A stretch of 64,000 nucleotides of DNA from Glossina fuscipes (lineage: Eukaryota; Arthropoda; Insecta; Diptera; Glossinidae), in NCBI RefSeq assembly GCF_014805625.2, contig NW_023998431.1, forward strand, positions 2,236,007 through 2,300,006, given 5' to 3'. Position numbers and translations under genes: made by a program. Of this stretch, positions 48,640 to 60,999 are shown piece after piece. Every line of letters starts with the position of its first letter. Positions within the stretch are counted from its first letter, which is position 1. Under the pieces are notes generated by a model. The model did no database searches, was not told the DNA's origin, and saw nothing but the letters and a program-made list of their open reading frames with translations.

Positions 48640-48850
48640 TTCGATTAATGGGTACTTGTGCCAAATTTTAACTATCTCTCTTCATTTTTGCGACTATAAC
48701 GATTCACAATATTTACCCGTCAAACTGATGGGATTGATCATAGAAATAGGTATACAATATCAAGATAGCAAAAGTGGGCGTGTACCAGAGAAAAAGAGTA
48801 AACATGTATGTTTGCTGGATTATATCATTAAAAACAAATATTTAACAGGT
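48640..48850 (+). repeat. Dispersed repeat family C, copy 2
   Basis: Related to sequences near 14.3 and 14.7 kb (shared CGATTCACA block and GGGCGTGTACCAG...GCTGGATTATATCATTA block). The 125-codon frame across it is not conserved in the other copy and is not called as a gene. Confidence 0.45.
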
Positions 48851-49017
48851 AAGGATGATGTCGGGTTGCTCGCGTTAACTTTTAAAATTAAAAATTTGTG
48901 TCATATTGACGGATGCCGTATATATGGCGACAAATGTTAACACATTGAAGACGCAGGTATGCAGTGAAGAGTGTTTAGTGTGAATGTTTTAATGCTACTT
49001 GCAGCATTGTTTTTTGG

Positions 49018-49640
49018 AATGACATGTTTGAAAACAAGTTCCATGATGGAGGGAGAGGTACTAAACAAAATTTGCAAATATATCGAGTATCGCTTCTCTT
49101 ATTGTTTGCAGTACATATTCAACATCTTTTGCATGGCTATTTTTGTTTACCTTTGCTAACAATTTTTTCTGGAACATGTAATTGCATATTCCCTGATAAT
49201 CGTTCTGGTGGATCGTGATAAGGAGCACGTCTGGTGGCAGTAGAACGTCCTCCGCTACATCTTCACTAGCCCATGTTTTTCCAATCTTCAGTAAAAAAAA
49301 ACTTTATATTTTATTTTCGCTGTAGGGTTTAACTTTTTGTATACGGTGTATGAATTGAACAGTCCATCACCTTTTTTTGACCACTTGATCATTTTACGGA
49401 GCATGAAATAATAAGACAAATGCTTTATCTACACCCTTCATGTAAGCATTGCACTTATCGATACGATACAAACAAACTTTGTGTTTATAGTACCATTTCG
49501 ATAGAAAAGAAATCATCACTATCACTGTCATCATTTATGCCATTTGCACCTTCAACATCACTTTCTACATCTGAATGCTCGTCTGCAAAAATTTCTGTTC
49601 TAAATTCAGAGGAGTTATATTCTTGGTTCTAACGGTTCAT
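49018..49640 (-). pseudogene. piggyBac-like transposase relic, internally deleted
   Basis: The minus strand from about 49632 to 49495 reads an acidic N-terminal stretch (SDVESDVEG...DDSDSDDFF) like the leader of piggyBac transposases. Shortly after come YMKGVDKA and a shifted frame resembling the YMGGVD and RKTIKW blocks near the end of the catalytic domain. Then follow RRAPYHDPPERLSG (about 49229-49190), VPEKIVSKGK and the Cys-rich C-terminus with PCKRC, RYICKFC (about 49130-49050). The central catalytic region is missing and several frame changes and stops are present. Terminal repeats and TTAA duplications were not located. Confidence 0.65.
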
Positions 49641-50099
49641 TTTTTGTTTTTTTTTTTTCAAGTTAAAATTCACACACATTTATCACATAATTGTTGATAA
49701 CAAAACAAAAATTCTTTATTATCTTCATGTCTTCAATTCTAATTTATAATACAATATTGTATGAAATTCGAAATGACGTAAATTTTTTTCGTCATACGTC
49801 GCCAACAGCTAAAAAATAAAAGACTGGAATGCACGTCTCTCGTGTTCAATGTGTAAAAAAAAAACGAGATTATAATAACTTTTAAATTGTGTCCTGCTAG
49901 GTTTATAGTGATGTAATAATAACTATATTGTACCTATTATATGCGGTACTAACGCTTCATCAATTCGAAATGATAAAGTGGTAAAGTATACGAAGAATTG
50001 AGCAGGTTACTTTCTGCTGGAATTTGATAGTCGGTGGGATACACGTGCGAGGTATTTTTAAAAAAAAGTTGACTTTTTACTATTTCCTCGAAAAATACT

Positions 50100-50490
50100 T
50101 ATTTATTCATCAATATCCATTTTGTGCCCCCCTCAGATGCAATGCACTTGTGCGTACGCGTTTTTTGGTATGGCCTTGAGCGCTTTCAGCGATGCGGTCG
50201 TCGTCTCCTTAATCGTCTCTTTAAATTTTGGCAATAGGAAAAAGTCGCAGAGAGCCAAGTCCAAGAGCTTTCACGTTTTGCTCGGGCGTTGGAGTACTGG
50301 GGCGTCCAGAGGGGGCTCGTCGTTAACATTATCTCGGCCTTCCGTGAAGAGCTTTTACAATATGTAAACTCAAAGTAAAGTCGCCATATGCCACAGTCAA
50401 TCTTTTAAGCGCGTTGGAGTACTTAGTTTTATTTTTCACACAAAATTTAATACAAATTCTTTGATGCGCACATAAAAAAAATTTATTTTT
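50100..50490 (-). pseudogene. mariner-type element, internally deleted
   Basis: On the minus strand a SGRPSTPTPEQNVKAL block (about 50310-50265) matches the linker after the mariner helix-turn-helix (SGRPSTS-TDENV). It is joined almost directly to DLALCDFFLLPKFKETIKE (50261 downwards) and a C-terminal ALKAIPKNAY...MDIDE end at about 50104. The catalytic core is deleted, so N-terminal linker and C-terminus are fused. Sequence up to about 50490 shows faint, frame-broken similarity to the DNA-binding helices. Confidence 0.6.
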
Positions 50491-50494
50491 CTTA

Positions 50495-51548
50495 CAAATA
50501 ATGCGTCGCCCCTTTTGGAAGAACTGGGAAGTATAAGTTAAGTTATGTAATACGATTCCATGTTCGACTAGCGTAAAAGTTGCCTTTTTTCAGCTGGTTG
50601 TTGTACACGCTTTTGATCGGGGGTACGCACCTTTGCTCATCTACAGGCCAGCATTTTATTTCCCTATCAATTTACCTTTATTTTTTAATTCGCTAACTTT
50701 ACGGCTTTCACTAATGAGGAAAATGAAAAAAATATTTCAAAATATATCACATTTGATGGCTGCACAGGTGAATCGGTAGTGAAGACAGATACAATCCACT
50801 TGGAGCACACCTAAGTATGAGCAAATTGAACAATTTGAAAGGTTAAACCTAGCGGCAGGATCCCAACGATAATTACGACATCAATCAACGACATCAGGTG
50901 CCAGTGATTGCCCACGTCTGCTTGCAAAATTGTCTGTTCGATGGAATTTCGAATTTGCCACTTGAACGTACTTGATCTCTGCTTGATCTCTCTCCATGTA
51001 TATTTGTATTCAGCATGAGCCCAATCAAAGTACGAATCGTATTTAGATTGGATCGTGGATCGACTATTCATCACATAACGTTGTAACTTCAAAGAAGTCG
51101 TTGCGAAATAGTGGTTACGATCTCATAATAGTCGTCTAAATAAATGTAACTAAATAAATGAACGTAAAATTTTTAACCTGTTTTACTTTCACGAAAATAA
51201 AAAAAATTTCCCCTTAATTTTTATTTACTTATTTATATTTTTAGGTTAATTTAATTGCAATAGTCCCGATGTCTTTAACCTTAACTAACCTTGATGATTA
51301 AAAATTAATGGTTTTCTCCAGGTGGATGTTCATATCATAATTTTTGGATAACATTTGCGAAATGCTGATAAACTTGATGAAAATTTGTACATAATCTTCT
51401 CATAAAATTCATTTGCGCCTATGAAATGAGCATAGGAAAGGTTTAGCCAATTGCATATATGTAGAAATCACGTGATTGTGTATATGCCGGCAAGTGCGGA
51501 GTTAAAAGTTTAATTACAAAATTTAACTGTCTGCAGTTACATTCATTT

Positions 51549-51579
<31 letters not shown>

Positions 51580-53420
51580 CATATATTCATACAATTATAT
51601 ATACATACATATACATATCATATAATCATCATATAATATACAATACGTCTGGCTGCCAACAACAAAGCAAATATCTAGTAAAGTTCATGATGCATGGTTG
51701 CAATCAGCAATTGATTGATGTACGCCTAACATTTATGTAAATTGTTAGAAACTCTGCTATGTTTCGTTAATGTCTTGTTGTTGTTTGCACTGTATGTGCA
51801 TACATATATTTATTTACCATATATGGGCATGAAGATATTTATAGGTTTTTCTTTCATAAAAAAAGAAAAAAAAAAAAAATTAATGAAGTTTTTTATAATA
51901 TGACAGACCGGTAGCATTAAAACGGGCTACTGGCTGTGTGTATATCGCAAATATTAGTCTATCATTTTAACATTCGATTCGCTCAAGAGAAATATGTTAA
52001 CTTCGTTAAGAGTTATGTGGCATTCTTTCTTGACAATAAAATACGTCACGTGAATTTTTCAACATTAATTGTCCCTAAATGGCGTTAGAGCTCCAAATTG
52101 ACTCCAAATCAGAAGGCAAGTTATTTATGAAAAAATTAATTGATTATAAGTGCAATAGTCTCTGCGGCTTTCCTTGTGCAAATTTCAAGCAACATGACTG
52201 TTTTTATAGATTTTGTGTACTTCAGGTATTCGATTGTATAAAGTGTTCTATGTTAAGTGAAAGCTAAAATTGACAGGGTTAAATAGCGTTTGGAACATAG
52301 AATTAAAAAGAGTGTGTTTTTTGCGATGCAATTCCCTTTCCTTTTTTTTTGGTTTCCGAGAAGTTAAAAACGGTTTACAAACTCACAAAACAAACGTAAT
52401 TGCGTGTTGATTTTCAATGGTTTAAGAAAATTTCTTTTGGGGTCTTCCGATCTCCAAGATGGGCCGCTTACATTCACTGATCAAGTCTTTCCAGACACTT
52501 ACAAAATGTTTAGATAGAGGACAAATTTCCTTTTTGCTAAGAAACGCACTGGGATCTAACGCCAAAAGAAAATTGGCAACGATGTAAGCGATTGAGAAGA
52601 GAGCTTCCGGAGATTGTTAACTGTAAACTGTGACTATTCTTCTCCGATGGCCTCAATGAATTCTTCTGAGGCCTTATTTTGCAGTAATTATGTAAAAGTT
52701 TACGCTCAACGTTCAATTTATAATGTTTTAAGCGCCTTGACGTTGAATTTTTAACCCTAATATTTTTAGGTGATGCAAATGCCCTTATTTTGGTTCCCTA
52801 AATAATGTTTTTATCAAACATCGGACAATTTCGAAAAATGCACCTATAAATGCAAATTCAAGCGAGTGAATAAAAGAATTCCATAGCACTTGGTGTGTTA
52901 TTGCTCGGTTGTCAAATTTAGTGAAAAATGTTCTTACAATGTGGTCTTATAAGCCATATATCTCTCTCATTAGTTTAGTTGATTTGACTTCCATAACTTG
53001 AAAGAAAGAAAAAGAAACAAAATACAAAAAATACTATAATGATGAGCGATTTCGTCTTTATTTTTTTTTCTTCGCGAGCAAAAAACATTAACGCCATTAT
53101 ATACTAAAGCTTGTCTATCACGTATCGCGAACTTATTGTCCAAGGATTGAAGCAAAGATTTCGCTCAAATTTTCCGTCAAACTTTTGCAACGCTCAAGTT
53201 TCAGGACAATAGTGTGAACAGAGTTAAATACCGCCAGCTCCGTCAGTATTCCTTCTGATCTGACTATTATACGTATGAATTAGTGTCTGCCCGTTTTTGC
53301 AAAGTTCTCCGCAAATGCTTTAGTTCACAGATAAAACTGTTATTAAGTTACTTGCGGTTATGTTAAGGAGGTTAGCACTGAGGACTTGAAGGGCTAAAGG
53401 TTGTTCATCTTGGTTTATTT
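50495..53420. other. No gene recognised
   Basis: AT-rich intergenic DNA with a (TA)n run at 51552-51579, TATACATA repeats to about 51640, and poly-A/T tracts. Short frames have no recognised domain. Confidence 0.45.
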
Positions 53421-53422
53421 AT

Positions 53423-53765
53423 ACCCTGCACCACTTTATGGTGCAATGGTAAGGACGAGTAAGTACTTGACACGGACCCATTTGTTATTATTCCGATCAA
53501 ATTAGGATTACTTTCGGAATTGGTTTAAATTTGTCTGTCTGTCTGTCTGTCTTGATGAGCTCTTGTGTTCAACTTACTGGTCGCAATATCTGAAATATTT
53601 AGATGAAATTCCCTACATTGAAATATTTTCGTTCAAGGACGAACGCTGTTGAGAATGGTTTGGATCGGACCGCTCATATAATGCCTTACTTTGGAAATCG
53701 TTAGTAGGATTGTTTAGAGCGTTTAATAGCGGGCCGTAGCCTACTATAGTGTTTTCATCTGTTTT
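53423..53765 (+). repeat. Dispersed repeat family B, short copy
   Basis: Begins TTTATACCCTGCACCACTTTATGGTG, contains a (GTCT)n run (about 53532-53553) and GAGAATGGTTTGGATCGGACC, and ends GCCTACTATAGTGTTTTCATCTGTTTTT. This matches both ends and the core of the copy at 31438-32405 but lacks its middle. Confidence 0.65.
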
Positions 53766-53769
53766 TCAA

Positions 53770-55980
53770 ATTAAAAGTCCCCAAAAAAATTCTGTAAATA
53801 TTGATAACGACAGTAGTGAGTATGAGTATAGTAATTCATGTTTCATTTCAAGTTGTGTATGAGAGAAGACCTTTCACTTATTTATTTATAACTGTTTTTT
53901 TTTTTTTTTTTTTTTTTTTTTGCTTTTTTTCTAAACTTTTGTTAATGATTCATATCTAAAGAGTGTACGTTTTGCAAAAACTTGGTCAAACCGCATTAAG
54001 TTATAAATTAATGAATGCCTTTGACTGTATTTTGTGTTTTTATATAAATAAATAAAATAAGAAGAAAACAAAAGAGTTCCAAACAGGTCATGAAAAAGTT
54101 GGTTAATCCATTAAGTCTACACATTCATACTTATATGGATGACGCGAGCAGTTAAAGTGATTTCAAATGTGTATAAGGAAAAAAGAACATAGCATCAGTC
54201 CGAGATAGAAAGATTTCACTTAACTCTTTTAAAAGTTTAAACAACTTCTAAGATAACCTATACCTACTGCAAATACGATTAAGAAGAAAGATAAGTGCTT
54301 TGTGTTTAGATCTAAAATCTTTCATATACGAGGGGCGGTCAAAAAATAAAAAGTTAAGTACATTCGATTTTCGAATTTTTTTTTTTTTTTGTTACGTTAG
54401 TACACATGTCGCCAACATATGTCTTTTGATCAAATTAAGGGGAGCAGATGACTCTTAGATAAGCAGATGAAAAATGAAGAGAAGAGTAGCCGTTTATAAG
54501 TGAAGAAAGTAATGATTTAGATCATGTAGAAATGTTGGGACAATGCGGCAAGGGATTCCTGAATATTCCGCCAATGCTTCGCTCATGCTCCCCAAAAAGA
54601 TTCACGTGTTTAGTTATGCAAACATTTGAGAGCTATATCGACTTGTGTTTTTGCTGTTAACCCCTCTATGTAGAGGGAAGAATGGGTTCCGATTTGTCCC
54701 ATAATGTGATTTTATACTATTGTCAATACGTACCATTTTAAAATTTAATTTTTTTTTTGTGCACATTCACTACATAAACTGTTGCTCAACACTTATCCAT
54801 ATGCTCTATGATCTTAGAAAATTGCTTTAAGTTGTGAACATTATTGTCATTATTGCGGTGGTCGTTTGAAAATACAGAAAAAAAAAAGGAAAGAATTACA
54901 ATTATGATGGAAAAATTTAAGTATATTTATATGTACGTGTGTTGGTATATGAAAGTAATGTCAAGTAATTTTATTATAATTTTATTATTTCACATATACA
55001 GTCGCTTACCAGTAATTAATAGATTACGTTACTAGTAATAAATTCAAGTAAGTGAGATAGCGATCCATTGGATCCATTTGGATTGTCTTGCAATATTTTT
55101 TGGTACGAGCTAATGATTAACGTAACTAAGTAACTAAGTTTCATAGTTTTTTAAGTTTTTACATTACAAACCATAACGTGCAAGTTAATGAGAGAAAAGT
55201 TTCAAATGCTCATGACTATAGTGCGTTTGGCAAGCACGCTTGACATTATTGAGCATAGGCAGAACGTAGGCTGTACTGTACTTAATATACACGTATTTTC
55301 ATAGCAAGTGTCCTAAAAAGAGAAAAGCGCTTTGTACATCAATCAAAAGCTTTTTGTGTTTTTTATTAGTAGGACTAATCACTTAGGGGACGCCTCCTGG
55401 TCGTGGGGCACGGTGACGATCAGAAGAAAATAAAAAAAAAATCGCTTTTTCGATTCTTACTTACTTTTGCTGCTCGTGCGGTTAATGGGTTTACTTAGCT
55501 TTCTCATGCATTCATGTTAGAATTATCCCTATGTACTTTAATACATTGCAGTCATCATTTGTTCCCTCATTGTGATGCTCGTCCTTGGAACAATGTATCT
55601 GCTGTGTGCTTGCCCAACATTTCAGATATTTTCACTTTCAAATCGAATGTACACTAACGTATATTGTCGTTATTTCCTCTTCCAACTTTAACCCTAACTC
55701 CTAGCTATCAACACGCCTTCTTGCATACGAAACATCCCCCGAGTACCTGCTTAAATGTAAGAAGTAAAAAAACACTTTGTTTCAAATGCTTAAGCAGTAG
55801 ACGATATCTTAAGGATTATAATGAAAAAATTAAAAAATTTATGAATAGCCGCATACGGCCATAGATATATTGAGGAGGGTAGTGGTTGAAATATGATTAA
55901 TTGTTTTAGAAATTGTAACATAGCACAAAGTGTAGTAAGGAGATGAATTATTGCACACGTTAAAGGTTATTTAACACGTA
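53770..55980. other. No gene recognised
   Basis: AT-rich, with a poly-T run (about 53896-53921). Near 55385-55440, AGGGGACGCCTCC followed by an A-rich tail recalls the 3' end of the SINE-like family, but the match is too short to call. Confidence 0.4.
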
Positions 55981-56026
55981 ACGCGCGTTAAATATGATCT
56001 AGATTTGCTTTCAGCTACTTTTGCAG

Positions 56027-56160
56027 GTATGTGTCAGCGCACGAGTATGTCTTTGACAAACGAACAACTCGCAGTTAATCAAGCATTGCTTCGTGATGGT
56101 CCAATTGATCGCGAACAATTACCTTATCTAAATAGTTTGGCCCAATTACCACCGTACTAA
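56027..56160 (+). CDS. Possible 3'-terminal coding exon, gene unidentified
   Basis: After a good acceptor (CTACTTTTGCAG ending at about 56026) an open frame reads MCQRTSMSLTNEQL and then ALLRDGPIDREQLPYLNSLA, ending LPPY and TAA at 56158-56160. An AATAAA lies a few bases further on (about 56172). The residue composition (Asp/Glu/Gln/Leu/Pro, non-repetitive) is unlike the chance frames around it, so I read it as the last exon of a plus-strand gene with long introns. An alternative acceptor (CTTTCAG, about 14 bp upstream) keeps the same frame. I do not recognise the protein, and no preceding exon was found. Confidence 0.45.
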
Positions 56161-56174
56161 GTTTAAATCTGAAT

Positions 56175-59090
56175 AAAAAAAGTCCAGCTTGACTGATGTA
56201 TGATGGCTTGAAGTTAGTTACAAATTTTGATGTACTACGAAAACGCCTAACGATTTTTCTCCGAATGACCTTTCATGATGATAGAATTTTGGAATTTTTC
56301 AATTTACCAAGAAAAAAAAAAAAAAAAAAAAAAAAAAAATGAAAAGAAAAGAAAACATTTCTAATAATCGTTAACACTAGGGATGATGCAAGCCGTCTAT
56401 TAACGATTTCTAATATTTTTCGCTTCTCTGGTATGGGCAGATGGGAAAGGATGTATGTAACTTTTCTGTAACTTTCCTAATTAGTTAGTCGTAAAGTGAT
56501 TCGTTTGCGAATGTTTGTAAAATATTTTAATATAAATTTTGCCAGCATCTAATACTTGTATGAAATATGAAATGAATAATTCATTCAATTTCATTATTTT
56601 GGTCTGAGATGATGACTTAACGATAAACAATAATGGAAAAGTTTAATTTACATTGAAAGAGATCGCATACTGTTTAGTTCGCAATGAATGAATGTATGAA
56701 TGAATGAATGGATGAATATTTTGAAATAATTTAATTAAAATACAAACGTGTGCGCTTATGGATCAATGGAAATTTTCAAGGGAATACCATCGTCAAGGTT
56801 AGTACACTATTGAGTTACAGTTACATTATTGAAGTTAATGAAGTTATTATTATTATTATTATTATTATCATTGCGCTCGCTGCGATGTCAAAGTACTTTC
56901 TGGCTTTGGTTGAGAGGGCCAGCAGACAACATCATGAAATGCCAACCGTGTAAACATGTTTTCTATTTTATTACTGTTATTTTGTAGAAAATGTTACAAT
57001 AACAACAACAGCAATAATAAGTAATAATTTTATTATCTCACAAAACAAAGTGAAGCTTAGAGTTAGTTTCATTCACAAACATTTATATATATATATATAT
57101 ATATATGTATATGTATACGTATATAAAACGGCTGACTGCATACTTTCAATGAAGATTTACTAATGCATCGTACATAATGGGAGACATATTAAATTTGTCT
57201 TGTCTTGTACGTAACATAGATAAGTTTACCAAACCATAAAAGCGTTATAGACTCTTATGCGAAATATATAAGTTGGAAAAGAGGTTTTCACTTTTTCCGT
57301 AGTGATCTACGGAAGCGTCTTACTTCCTAGATGATTATCAAATCTGGAATAATAAGTGATATCGTTTTGATTCGTTTGATTTGTTTTTGCTTGGCAATTT
57401 TGCATTTCGAGAGGATACTTGGATTGAAGAGTCTTTTCTAGATGGTACCGTGATATCTTGTACACTTCATGGTTCCATAATCGCTCCAGTCACCTAAAAG
57501 ATGAATTAGACTCAAATCATATGATGTCTTGGTCGCCTTCTCGATCCAATTCCTAATGGGATTTCTCGATTGAAAAATCTCGTAATCTTTCTTGTTTAGT
57601 TAAAGTGAATTGAGTGCTCGCAGTTGATGTTATTTTTAACATCGGATAACGTGAAACTCAATTAGAGTCCGCATTTCTTATCGAATTATGTCGCTTTCTT
57701 ATCCGCAAAGAATCAACCTTAAGAGAAAACATTTCATCTTAAAGTCTTCAATTAAGAAATTCTTAACATAAGAACAATTGTGCATAAAAAACTTTTATGA
57801 ATTCCATCTCATTGGATCGTATGAATCGTTTAAAGGATTTATTCGACCTTAACAGAGCTCAATAAGTTGGAAAATTGATGAAAAACGAAACTAACAACAG
57901 ATCATGCTGCGATCAACCTCTACCAAGGCTTCTTGGCGAAGACTCCTCTGTGGTCCGCTTTATGCCCTTACAGAGAGATATTAAAAATTTGTTACTTCTT
58001 AAAAAACCTTTGAAAGTTGTCAGAAGGGGAATTTAATTAGGATCACCTTCGCTGCTCCCGAAATTAACTAAGTCTTCACAACAATCAGCAACAAACTGCA
58101 CCCAGTTGCAAATAGTTAGTTAGTTTTATACATAGATCACTTGAAAGAAGAAAATTCGATTACCTATTGATCAGCATCGAGTTTATGTTTAAGCTTATAA
58201 AATTCGTTGCAGCCCTAAACACTGGCTATTAAGGTGTTCGACATTAACTGAATGAAAATTATTTCTTTTATGTTATAAACATAACTGTGTATAAATATTG
58301 ATAGTAACTAACAATAATAAGTCCATTAAGTTTCATCTTTTCATATATGGCAAGCTCGGAGGTATTTCCCTTCATCTAATCAACTAATACAAATACAAAG
58401 AACTTACAATATTTTGATGTGTGCATGATATTGAAAAAACGTTGTAATCGTTATCCGTTCGCTTTTTAAGAGCTTCTCAAAATCGGACAGTTTTAATCAA
58501 GAGACGCTCAAACGTTAATTGATTAGTTATGAATCATATCTAAATCGTGTTAACATACTAACGGTATAAATGTCATGCTATTGAATGGTTGCCTCTCCTC
58601 ACCGCCGCTTCGATCGCTTCTTCTCACCACTAATTTAGACGAGGCCTTTCAAAGGTGATCTGCTGTTGATCAAAAAGGGCTTTCACGCCGATCTTATTGT
58701 TTTTCTTACGTATTTTAATTACGAATCAATTATATCGGTTATCGGTAGACATAAAGTGCTGATGGTATCATCAACTTTAATATGCATATCTCATATCAAG
58801 CCAAAACATAGGCACAAGTTAGATGAACCAGAGATGCATACGTGTTTCATAGGCAAGGCAAGCAAAAAGTTCTCTGTGTATAGTAAGCTTAACTTAGCTT
58901 TTTCTTTTTGAAGACAAATGCGCCACATTTGAAGCAGCATCACAGAGATATCGCTTTACGAGAAAGCGATATAACAAGCCCGCTTTATACAATAAAATTG
59001 ACATCGAAGCGTTTTTTTTGTGACCATGCCTTCAGAATAACAAAATTAACGTAAAATCAAAACAACTTTGACAAGAATATAGTGATGTTT
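56175..59090. other. No gene recognised; microsatellites
   Basis: Contains poly-A (about 56311-56339), (ATGA)n near 56684-56715, (TTA)n near 56842-56868 and (TA)n near 57085-57106. Nothing coding was confidently seen. Confidence 0.45.
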
Positions 59091-59099
59091 TGTTTTATT

Positions 59100-59350
59100 T
59101 TTCCAACAAGGGATGTCGCCTGCTTGTCTAATACGGCGGCGATCAGGGAGAAGTGAGGCAAGCGAAACAGGCAGGGAAGTGGTCGCAGCCTAGTGTGTGT
59201 ATGTCCAATCGGCTAGCGTTATATGATTATCGACTGAGCAGTCAACTAGAACTGGGAAGAAAGCAAACTCTACTGCGTTGAGGTTTTAACCCGCAAACGC
59301 AGACTTGGTAATCGCGATTCTTACCTATTCGACTACTCATGCGGACTACG
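59100..59350 (-). repeat. SINE-like element, copy 3
   Basis: The minus-strand head is GCATGAGTAGTCGAATAGGT, GGTAAGAATCGCGATTACC, then GGGTTAAAACCTCAACGC. The first phrase fits a Pol III box A (TAGTCGAATAG) and the last is a degenerate box B (GGTTAAAACC against GGTTCGAATCC). The body ends GGCGACATCCC next to a T-rich plus-strand stretch. The head matches copy 1 and the block after box B matches copy 2. Confidence 0.6.
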
Positions 59351-59354
59351 ATCA

Positions 59355-60955
59355 GGATCAGAATACGAGAATATAAGCCAACGAAACAAATATTAAATTG
59401 AAAATGCCTTAAAATTCACAAAGAGCTTGTTAGAAATTAAGCGATATAATCATATTGTTGTACTTAAAGTTCCTCACCTTGATAGTAGAGGACTTTTATG
59501 ATGGAGCAGTAAAATTCTGTTTTAAAGTATGGTAGATGAAGAACTGTAATGTAATACCTTTCGAAACTATTATAAAAATTAGTGATTAGAAAACCCAACA
59601 GAATAATGAGTGAATGAGTTTCGACTTAAGCTGTTTTCTGCTTTCATTTCTTATAAAGTATAATTTGTTGAAGTATATTGTCGCGATTGAAATGTTGACT
59701 TGATACGCTATGTAAACTTTAATAATTTTGTGACAGTATCTCAATATGATAGACAGAAATAAGCAGAGTGCTGAGCTGATATGCTCATGGATTTTCCATA
59801 TACATGTCATAAAAAAAATAAAGCGTAATAAAAGCTGTAAATTTCTTAATTGAGAATCGGATAAGCGAATGCCATCATTTCTGAAGTCGTCAAACCTGAT
59901 AGACGATGAAATAGAAAATTAATGAAACAGAAATATTTAAAATACGACTTTTATTTATTTATTTATTTATTGTTTTTTGTCATATATAAGCGCGCGCGCG
60001 CGCGCGCTCTCCTTACTAATGTAAATATGAAAGTATTCCGAAAATATATGAACAAAATTTTAAATCCATATTGGCAATGGTAACATTTATGCAAAAAGAA
60101 AAACAAAAAGCATTAATCGTTTTCTAATGTTGATTAGCGCTTGTAAATCTTCTATGGAATCTAATGACTTGAGCAGGTACTTCAGTAAAACAGAAAATCA
60201 GTTAAGCAAATTTCTGCTTACTTATAGAAATGATTAGTTATGGAAAAGTGATTAGAGTAAGTTAAGCATTTTCAAAATTATCAAAGGCATCTTTTTTGAA
60301 TGAAAATTACTTTATATTCGTAGTTTATAGAGCACTTAAATCAAGACGCGAAAACTAAAGTAATAATGCATCGTACTATATATGCACAGAGGACATCAAC
60401 GATATCAATCAATGTGCATATGTATAATAAGAGAAAAGAAAAAATATTTTACTTTACGTGTTTGCTTCGCCAGAAATGTTTGATATATGATAGATTTATG
60501 CATTTTCTTGCAAATTTTGTAGCGTATCAAAAAGAAAAAGACTAAATAAAAATAAAAAGTGTTTAAATCAACTCATTTAAATGATGCGCACATAAGTCCA
60601 TAAATATAAATTAAGGAAATTGTTGTAATGACAGTCCTCTCAGCATAGCTTCAGTCAGGCCTTTCACTTTTTCACGTCTTTTTCTTTTTTGTTTTTTTTT
60701 TAAAGGAATTTATTATTGTACATATATACGTATATGCATATATACTTTTTGTATGTATTTATTTAGTCCAGTTATAGGCAGATGCGTGTAGGAAATTAAT
60801 ATGCAAGGTATGGCTTCAAAAGCATTGAATGCAATAAATGCAATAAATTAAGGGCTTGAGTTATGATGAGTAAAATTTCTTCGTAGTGATACTTGATTTC
60901 ATTGGTTTTTGTTTTTTGTGCATTTGCGTTATTTATTTATGAATGGTTGTACGTT
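59355..60955. other. No gene recognised; GC dinucleotide run
   Basis: AT-rich intergenic DNA containing an uninterrupted alternating (GC)n tract at about 59990-60007, next to (TTTA)n at 59949-59970. Confidence 0.5.
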
Positions 60956-60958
60956 TAG

Positions 60959-60994
60959 TCCATCGAGCGTAAATACGGACATGATTCGCAAACA
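60959..60994 (+). CDS. Possible 36-nt in-frame microexon, gene unidentified
   Basis: The 36 bases lie between TACGTTTAG (acceptor ending 60958) and a perfect GTAAGT donor (60995). In one frame they read SIERKYGHDSQT without a stop. A 12-codon exon would be skippable without a frame change. Evidence is limited to the splice sites and the non-repetitive composition. The polypyrimidine tract is weak and no neighbouring exon was found. Confidence 0.25.
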
Positions 60995-60999
60995 GTAAG

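Noticed and set aside
55380..55445. Fourth SINE-like copy
   Set aside because: Only AGGGGACGCCTCC and an A-rich stretch agree with the family tail; the body and head are missing.
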